From: JBBDLF01 sp040879025
GTDB lineage: Bacteria > Pseudomonadota > Gammaproteobacteria > Pseudomonadales > Pseudohongiellaceae
Reading direction: 5' to 3'
Length of the DNA: 29,097 nt
Assembly: GCA_040879025.1 (NCBI GenBank)
Contig: JBBDLF010000016.1
Coordinates: 1 to 29,097 of the forward strand
The notes under the pieces were generated by a model. The model was not told where the DNA came from and ran no database searches. It saw only the letters and a program-made list of their open reading frames with translations. A program made the position numbers and the translations under genes. Shown in pieces: positions 23,914 through 29,097 of this stretch; within the stretch, counting starts at the first letter, position 1, and the number at the start of each line of letters is the position of its first letter.

Positions 23914-25755
23914 GTGAAACGACACACGCCACCCAAAGCCTCCATGCTGGCCAACCTCAGAGAGTTGTATGGCCTGCTCTCTGCCGACCAGCGCAAACGT
24001 TTCCTGCGGCTGCAAGTTCTGGTGGTGCTGATGTCCTTTGCCGAGGTGGCCGGTGTGCTGTCCATCGGGCCGTTCATGGCGCTGGTGGCGGACATGGAAC
24101 AGTTGCAGCGCAGTGGTACCCTGACGCAGGTCTATCAGTTCAGTGGTGCCTCCTCACCGGAAATCTTTCTGGTATGGATGGGGCTGGCGGTGCTGCTTGC
24201 GCTGACCATGGCCGCGATGATTTCCATGCTCACCATCTGGCGCCTGTCCATGTTTGGTTCGCGGTTGGGAGAGGAGATTGCCAGTCGCCTGTATCACTAC
24301 TACATGCATCGCCCGTGGTTGTTCCATGCCGGCACCAACAGCAGCAAACTGACCAAACAGATTTCCACTGAAACCCGACGTATTACCAGCAGTGTGATCA
24401 AACCGCTGATGCAGATGAACGCCAAGCTGGTAATGTCCGCGTTCATGGCAACGGCGCTGTTCATCTACAATCCCCTGGTCGCGCTGATTGGCATTTCTCT
24501 GTTTGTGGTGGCCTATCTGATTCTGTTCCGGGTGGTGCGGCAGCGCCTGATCATCAATGGACGGCGGATATCCGAGCAACAATCCATCCGCTTCAAACTG
24601 ATGGCGGAAGGCTTTGGCGGCATAAAGGACGCTCTGCTGCTGGGTCGGCAGGGCAGTTTTACCAACAGCTTCCGGAAGAACAGTTTCAGACTGGCGCGTG
24701 CAGAGGGGATCAACCAGGCCTTGAGTCAGGTGCCCCGTTATGCCATGGAACTGGTGGCCTACGGCGCTGTCATTGTATTGGTTCTGTATCTTTTAGCGCT
24801 GTATGAGGGTGATACCGCGAGCATACTGTCGGTACTGGCAGTGTATTCACTGGCGGGTTTTAAACTGCTGCCGGCTTTTCAGCAGATTTACACCAGCGTG
24901 GCCCAGATGCGCGGCAATCTGGCGGCCTTTGAAGTGATGCAGGACGATCTGCGTGACTCGGCGGAAAGGGAGCAAGTCAATGCATGCTACAAAGCATCCG
25001 AAAGCACGTCGACCGTGTGGGCACCGCAACGGGACATAGCGTTTCGGGGTGTTCATTTCGGTTATCCGGGTAAACCTGAAGCGGCACTGCGCGGGCTGAA
25101 TCTCACCATTCCGGTGAATTCCGTAGTCGGCCTAGTAGGCCCCTCCGGTTCGGGCAAGTCGACTACGGTGGATCTGTTATTGGGGTTGCTGGCGCCGGAC
25201 CGCGGTGAGGTGCTGATTGACGGGCAGCCTTTGAAGGCAGAAAACCGACGTGCCTGGCAAAACTGCCTGGGCTTTGTCCCCCAACATATCTTCCTGGCCG
25301 ACAGCAGCGTCCGGAGCAATATTGCGTTCGGGCTGCCAGAGGCGCAGGTAGACGACGAACGGATAAGGCGAGCAGCCAGCATGGCGCATCTGGATGAACT
25401 GCTGGTCGAGTTGCCAAAAGGATTGGATACCCATATTGGGGAGCGCGGCGTGCAACTGTCCGGCGGTCAACGACAACGCATCGGGATAGCCCGTGCACTT
25501 TATTATGATGCGAATGTGCTGGTGTTGGACGAGGCCACCAGTGCGCTGGATGGTATAACGGAACGGGTCATTATGGATGCGATTCACGATTTTTCCGGTA
25601 AGAAAACCATCATTATGATTGCGCATCGGATTCAGACGGTAAAGCAATGTGATGCGATCCACTTGATGGATAAAGGCGTGGTGTCTGATTCCGGAACTTA
25701 CCAGGAATTGTTTCAGAGGAACGCTATGTTCGAGCGTATGGCAACGCATGCCTGA
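23914..25755 (+). CDS. ABC exporter, fused membrane and ATPase domains (PglK/flippase-like)
   Basis: A 613-residue half-transporter likely to flip a lipid-linked sugar or export polysaccharide. The transmembrane domain (about residues 20-340) has six hydrophobic stretches, including FLRLQVLVVLMSFAEVAGVL and AMELVAYGAVIVLVLYLLALY. The ATPase domain has Walker A GPSGSGKST, signature LSGGQRQR, Walker B VLVLDEATSALD and the H-loop AHRIQTV. All catalytic motifs are intact. GTG 23914 is used, 26 nt after wzc. ATG 23944 is an alternative start. It is the only complete ABC exporter here; the ATPase at 27480 is a broken relative. Confidence 0.88.
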   Translation: MKRHTPPKASMLANLRELYGLLSADQRKRFLRLQVLVVLMSFAEVAGVLSIGPFMALVADMEQLQRSGTLTQVYQFSGASSPEIFLVWMGLAVLLALTMAAMISMLTIWRLSMFGSRLGEEIASRLYHYYMHRPWLFHAGTNSSKLTKQISTETRRITSSVIKPLMQMNAKLVMSAFMATALFIYNPLVALIGISLFVVAYLILFRVVRQRLIINGRRISEQQSIRFKLMAEGFGGIKDALLLGRQGSFTNSFRKNSFRLARAEGINQALSQVPRYAMELVAYGAVIVLVLYLLALYEGDTASILSVLAVYSLAGFKLLPAFQQIYTSVAQMRGNLAAFEVMQDDLRDSAEREQVNACYKASESTSTVWAPQRDIAFRGVHFGYPGKPEAALRGLNLTIPVNSVVGLVGPSGSGKSTTVDLLLGLLAPDRGEVLIDGQPLKAENRRAWQNCLGFVPQHIFLADSSVRSNIAFGLPEAQVDDERIRRAASMAHLDELLVELPKGLDTHIGERGVQLSGGQRQRIGIARALYYDANVLVLDEATSALDGITERVIMDAIHDFSGKKTIIMIAHRIQTVKQCDAIHLMDKGVVSDSGTYQELFQRNAMFERMATHA

Positions 25756-26022
25756 GCGGATCTTGGTGACAGTGTTAGTTGCGTGCCGCAGCAGGTTTGT
25801 CCGTGTCGTATATGCGGGTGGCAGCGGAGCCAGCTTGCCGGAGCTTTGGAGCGAATATATGGTCGGCGGCGCAGCATCAACGGGATTGTGTGCACCGGTG
25901 GCGCGACTGCTGCTGCGTGTTCACTACGCTGGTTTGGAATGCAATAATGAGGCACTTTGTGCGCAAGCATATTGATGTTAATGCGTTTATTGTCATGAAG
26001 CTGGGAAGGTAGCTCCAAGACT

Positions 26023-26937
26023 ATGAAGAAACCCAATCTATATGTAATCGGTGCGCCAAAATGTGGGACAACGACTCTCGCTTATTGGATGTCTCAACAT
26101 CCCGAAGTGTACGTTTCGCCACGCAAGGAACCTCATTACTTTTTCAATCCATATAGAATGGGAATGTCTTTGTGGGACTATGAGGCGTTATTTGAAGAAG
26201 TCCGACCAACACAATCTGTCGTAGCGGAAGCCTCCATCTGGTATCTATACTCTGAAGTCGCGGTTGTGCGGATTCTTAACTACAACCCAGATGCGAAGTT
26301 CGTTGTCTGTCTCAGGAACCCCATGGAAATGGCTCCTTCGCTACATATGCAGCGATACTATTCCGGTTATGAAATGGAGCCGGACTTCAACTTAGCATGG
26401 CAGTTAAATTCGGTTCGTGAGGCTGGTTCGTTAACGAAGGTTTACGGAATTGATCCGGAAATGGGAGACCCTAGCCATATGTCGTACAGGAAGGTTTGTA
26501 TGCTCGGTCGTCAGGTAGAGCAGTTGCTTTCTCGGATTGACAGAGATCGTGTTTTCTTCATGTTCCTCGATGATATGCAAAGTGATCCCTCTGCGTTGTG
26601 GCACGACCTGCAAATTTTTTTAGGCGTAACCCAGTATGGTAACATCGATATGTCGGCACAAAACCCTGCGACCACGCACCGGAATGCGACTATCAGTAGA
26701 TTTCTGAACAAGCTCGGAAGCATGAAGAGGTTTGTCGGAGTTAAGCGCAATACGGGAATTTTTCGAAATATTCACCGGTGGAATACTTCAAAAGTTGAAA
26801 GTTATCACATTTCTGATCTTACATTCGAAAGCATGTACAAGTGCTTTGAGGCGGATGTTAGGAACTTGTTTTCACTGACGAATAGAAAAGAATGCTGGCG
26901 GCCTTTCGGAAACAATAATGCTAATACATGGAGATAA
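26023..26937 (+). CDS. Sulfotransferase family protein (PAPS-dependent)
   Basis: A 304-residue cytosolic enzyme likely to transfer sulfate from PAPS to a sugar of the polysaccharide. The 5'-phosphosulfate loop is YVIGAPKCGTTTLAYWMSQHPEVYVSPRKEPHYF at the N-terminus, and the 3'-phosphate site is KFVVCLRNPMEMAPSLHMQRY (about residues 100-120). The C-terminal half is less conserved. Its DNA is visibly poorer in G+C than the wza-wzb-wzc genes, with codons such as AAT, TTA and AGG more common, as is usual for recently acquired capsule genes. It follows a 267-nt spacer in which no convincing gene was seen. Confidence 0.85.
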   Translation: MKKPNLYVIGAPKCGTTTLAYWMSQHPEVYVSPRKEPHYFFNPYRMGMSLWDYEALFEEVRPTQSVVAEASIWYLYSEVAVVRILNYNPDAKFVVCLRNPMEMAPSLHMQRYYSGYEMEPDFNLAWQLNSVREAGSLTKVYGIDPEMGDPSHMSYRKVCMLGRQVEQLLSRIDRDRVFFMFLDDMQSDPSALWHDLQIFLGVTQYGNIDMSAQNPATTHRNATISRFLNKLGSMKRFVGVKRNTGIFRNIHRWNTSKVESYHISDLTFESMYKCFEADVRNLFSLTNRKECWRPFGNNNANTWR

Positions 26938-26993
26938 TTGTAAAGGCGATTCGTTTCGCTCTCCTTCTTTGTAAACTTCGTTGAAAGCAGTGT

Positions 26994-27003
26994 GGCGGTA
27001 GCG
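26994..27003 (+). promoter_or_regulatory. Second, shorter ops-like element
   Basis: GGCGGTAGCG followed by CCG matches the first ten positions of ops. It lies in a non-coding gap inside the EPS region, where a second RfaH loading site could serve the downstream genes. With ten bases, chance is quite possible. Confidence 0.35.
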
Positions 27004-27052
27004 CCGATTCTTGGGATTCAGTACGGGTTGTTAGTCTATGGAGTGTTGCTTA

Positions 27053-27070
27053 GGGAACCTCTGAATAAAT
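27053..27070. mobile_element. IS-end-like remnant, second copy
   Basis: GGGAACCTCTGAATAAAT, related to 16477-16494 (16 of 18 bases). No transposase gene accompanies either copy. Confidence 0.4.
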
Positions 27071-27308
27071 TTACAGAGTGAGTGATAACAAGGCCATTGT
27101 CAGCCTCTCAGAATTCTACCTCCCGTGAACCAGATTACTGAATTTATGGGATAGAGAACAAAATTGTCGCGCTCTTGTGTAATGTCCGGGGTCAGTAACT
27201 CTCTCCTAAGTCTGCTTGGCTCTGAATCTCAAATGTAAGACCTGACTTCGATCCTCACTCCAGATGGTCCAGGCATTGGAAACAGTTAGTGACTAAGTAA
27301 TTCATTAC

Positions 27309-27380
27309 CGGATCGGTCCGCGCCGCCTGGGCGACATCACCATCTGCTACGCCCCGGCCGACAAGGCTGCCAAGCGCTAG
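27309..27380 (+). pseudogene. C-terminal remnant of a nucleotide-sugar epimerase (GalE-like)
   Basis: Twenty-three sense codons and TAG read RIGPRRLGDITICYAPADKA and end AKR. The string PRR-GD-x-x-CYA-x-x-x-KA is the conserved segment near the C-terminus of GalE-type UDP-glucose 4-epimerases. Nothing upstream in this frame is recognisable, and the usual ELGW continuation is missing. It is therefore the tail of a lost gene, consistent with a deletion between the sulfotransferase and the next gene. Confidence 0.55.
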
Positions 27381-27393
27381 CGGGGTGCTCAAG

Positions 27394-27448
27394 CGCACAT
27401 AGCACGATATGTGCGTTAGTGCGTGGAAATTCCAGCGCTTAGCGCTGG
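27394..27448. repeat. Two adjacent hairpins upstream of the chimeric ATPase
   Basis: CGCACATA-6 nt-TATGTGCG (27394-27415) and CCAGCGC-TTA-GCGCTGG (27432-27448) are perfect stems 16 nt apart. They are followed by a GGAG site before the ATG at 27480. They may be a terminator pair, an operator or a former element end. There is no poly-T run, so a simple terminator is not favoured. Confidence 0.6.
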
Positions 27449-27479
27449 ATAATCAGCCAGACAGGAGTAAGAGTAGCAA

Positions 27480-28348
27480 ATGTCGAAAATTTTGATTGCA
27501 GACGCTGGAGGTACCCCGTCCGAAGGTGTGATCAATTCCTTCCTGCGCGGACGTAAGCAGGAAACCGTGATTGGCATGTGGTCGGAGCCCGCCGATCTGC
27601 TGAGACTAAAATGGGAACTGCGGCTCGACAATATCCACTACAGGTATCCAAAAACGGAGCAAGACGGACTCAGCGGAGTGTCCCTGTCGATCCGTGCGGG
27701 AGAGAAGATCGGTGTGGTGGGCAGTACCGGCGCCGGCAAGACGACTCTGGCAGATCTCGTCCTCGGCCTGTTGCGACCCCAACAGGGCTGCACCCTGGTG
27801 GATGATCGGGAGGTCACCGAGGGATGCATCCGGGCCTGGCAGCAGACGGTCGGGTACGTGCCCCAGGACATCTTCCTCACCGATGCCAGCATCGCCGAGA
27901 ATATTGCGCTGAGGGTGCCCCCTGACGAGATCGACAGGGAACAGGTGCGACGGGCGGCAACGGTGGCCCAGATTGACGGTTTCGTTATGCGAGAGCTGGC
28001 GCAGGGGTATGACACCCTGATCGGTGAACGTGGCGTGCGGCTTTCCGGGGGACAGCGCCAGCGGATCGGTATTGCACGGGCGCTGTATCATGAGGCGGAC
28101 CTGATTGTTTTTGACGAGGCGACGAGTGCGCTGGACAACCTGACGGAGCGGGAAGTAATGGCCGCTGGGAAGCCCTGCCCGGCGACAAGACGATTGTCAT
28201 GGTGGCGCACCGGCTCAGCACCGTGAAGGTGCGCGACCGGATTGCTGTGCTGGATAAGGGGCGGTTGGTGGGCCTCGGGATCTGGAGTGAACTGATGCGG
28301 GAGAATTCTGCATTTCAGCGTATTGCGCAACTTGGTGACGCAGCGTGA
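27480..28348 (+). pseudogene. Chimeric ATP-grasp head joined to an ABC ATPase domain, frameshifted
   Basis: The first 42 residues or so (MSKILIADAGGTPSEGV, then VIGMWSEPADLLRLK) look like the start of an ATP-grasp carboxylate-amine ligase or CarB-like protein. From about residue 45 the sequence becomes an ABC exporter ATPase: LRLDNIHYRYPK, Walker A GSTGAGKTT, VPQDIFLTDASIAENI, LSGGQRQR, Walker B LIVFDEATSALD. The transporter's membrane domain is absent. After EREVMAA the frame breaks at about 28163; the +1-shifted frame continues ALPGDKTIVMVAHRLSTVKV and ends at 28348, so one base was lost. Without the break it would be a 289-residue fusion with no membrane anchor. Both events suggest a dead gene formed by deletion between an ATP-grasp gene and an ABC exporter gene. 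Confidence 0.8.
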
Positions 28349-28389
28349 CCGAAGAGATACAGGGCGAAAATGAAGCCGGGAAGGGACTG

Positions 28390-29097
28390 ATGACACAAGA
28401 TTCATTTCGGCAATCAGCTAGAGGTGAAATCGGCGATTTGGATAAGCCGATCTATGTGACCAAACCGCATCTACCCCCGCTGGAGGAGTTTATCCCGTAC
28501 CTGGAAAAGATCTGGGAGACCGGCATTCTCACCAACAACGGCCCATTCCATCGTCAACTGGAGGATGCACTCTGCGAATATCTGGGTGTTAACCATTTGG
28601 CGCTGTTCACCAACGGCACCATCGCCTTGGTCACGGCGCTGCAGGCTCTGCGGATCACCGGGGAGGTAATAACCACGCCATACACCTTCGTCGCCACGTC
28701 GCATTCACTGCTCTGGAACAACATCAAGCCGGTATTCGTGGATATCGATCCAAAGACCTGCTGCATGGACCCGGATAAAATTGAGGCGGCGATCACACCG
28801 CAGACCACGGCCATCCTGCCGGTGCACTGCTACGGCAACCCCTGTGATGTGGACGCCATCCAGCGCATCGGCGACATCTATGGTCTGAAGGTAATCTACG
28901 ACGCCGCCCATGCCTTTGGGGTCAGGTACCGGGGAGAGAGTCTGCTGCGCCATGGCGATCTATCCATTCTCAGCTTCCATGCCACCAAGGTGTTCAACAC
29001 CTTTGAGGGCGGGGCCATCGTCTGCCCGGATGCGAAGACCAAGCAACGCATCGACTACCTTAAGAATTTCGGTTTTGCCGATGAGGTGACGGTCATG
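28390..29097 (+). CDS. DegT/DnrJ/EryC1/StrS sugar aminotransferase, VioA-like (partial)
   Basis: PLP-dependent aminotransferase that aminates a nucleotide-linked keto-deoxysugar; 236 residues are visible and the rest (about 130) runs beyond the window. Motifs are KPHLPPLEEFIPYLEKIWETGILTNNGPFH, the LFTNGTIALVTALQAL block, TTPYTFVATSHSLLWN, the PLP-contacting DAAHAFG and the lysine in SFHATKVFNTFEGG. It resembles dTDP-4-amino-4,6-dideoxyglucose synthases of the VioA type. ATG 28390 has GGGAAGGG 5 nt upstream; a GTG at 28345 overlapping the preceding stop would add 15 residues. It suggests an amino-deoxy sugar in the polysaccharide. Confidence 0.92.
   Translation, partial: MTQDSFRQSARGEIGDLDKPIYVTKPHLPPLEEFIPYLEKIWETGILTNNGPFHRQLEDALCEYLGVNHLALFTNGTIALVTALQALRITGEVITTPYTFVATSHSLLWNNIKPVFVDIDPKTCCMDPDKIEAAITPQTTAILPVHCYGNPCDVDAIQRIGDIYGLKVIYDAAHAFGVRYRGESLLRHGDLSILSFHATKVFNTFEGGAIVCPDAKTKQRIDYLKNFGFADEVTVM

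Larger units (their letters stand above)
26938..27308. other. Long non-coding junction with scars
   Basis: No complete gene is visible. The stretch holds an ops-like GGCGGTAGCG (26994-27003), an IS-end-like GGGAACCTCTGAATAA (27053), and a partial REP-family left arm CCGGGGTCAGTAACT (27187-27201). It joins the sulfotransferase gene to the galE remnant at 27309 and looks like a rearrangement zone. Confidence 0.6.

Noticed and set aside
25748..25975. Open frame of 75 codons after the ABC exporter
   Set aside because: It overlaps the exporter stop, has odd composition with no domain and no clear start site; treated as spacer.
27394..27448. Integron attC site
   Set aside because: The stems are perfect hairpins but lack the paired RYYYAAC/GTTRRRY boxes in the correct layout, and there is no integrase.
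1..29097. tRNA or rRNA genes
   Set aside because: No cloverleaf-like or rRNA sequence was recognised on either strand by reading; a covariance-model scan was not possible.

Overview
The window looks like a chromosomal stretch of a gammaproteobacterium, probably free-living and perhaps marine. This rests on a PrpB/PrpC/PrpD methylcitrate set under a FadR-type regulator, an RfaH-led exopolysaccharide locus with an ops-like element, a REP-associated tyrosine transposase (RAYT), and protein sequences of gammaproteobacterial style. The genus cannot be read from the sequence. A run of 10 N at 2762-2771 beside an 18-base poly-G shows that this is a draft assembly.

Layout. (1) 68-4437, minus strand: gntR-prpB-prpC-prpD, a propionate catabolism operon. 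(2) 4586-10619, minus strand: a soluble three-PAS histidine kinase, a two-receiver protein and a REC-GAF-GGDEF-EAL output protein. The last is broken by a one-base frameshift inside its EAL domain. (3) 10954-12165, plus strand: a secreted protein with three regularly spaced two-cysteine modules resembling BLIP/SmpA-type repeats. (4) 12200-14680, minus strand: a RAYT transposase, a DUF1499-type membrane protein, and a small XRE regulator paired with a four-helix membrane protein. (5) 14982-16415, minus strand: UDP-glucose 6-dehydrogenase, which supplies UDP-glucuronate for polysaccharide. (6) 16477-17756: insertion-sequence-like scars and a truncated AAA ATPase. (7) 17867-25755, plus strand: promoter, operator-like palindrome, ops-like element and A-rich leader, then rfaH, a type VII HepT/MntA toxin-antitoxin pair, an EPS-associated MarR regulator, wza, wzb, wzc and an ABC flippase-like exporter. 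(8) 26023-29097, plus strand: a sulfotransferase, then a decayed stretch (galE tail remnant, ATP-grasp/ABC chimera with a frameshift) and a sugar aminotransferase cut by the window edge.

Two families of short palindromic repeats run through the first half. The main one has 39-nt hairpin units whose arms read GGGGTCAGTGGCGAATGA. At least eight full or partial copies lie between 12 and 13104, mostly at the 3' ends of genes and around the RAYT, and in two genes the repeat itself supplies the last residues and the stop codon. Its core is close to a Fur-box half-site pair. The second family is built on GGACACCCACA and its complement, in clusters at 13923-14010 and 14800-14972.

The most interesting points are the RAYT/palindrome system with its stop-codon placement, the ops-RfaH control region, the toxin-antitoxin pair embedded in the polysaccharide operon, the triple-module secreted protein, and the signs of recent rearrangement in the polysaccharide cluster.
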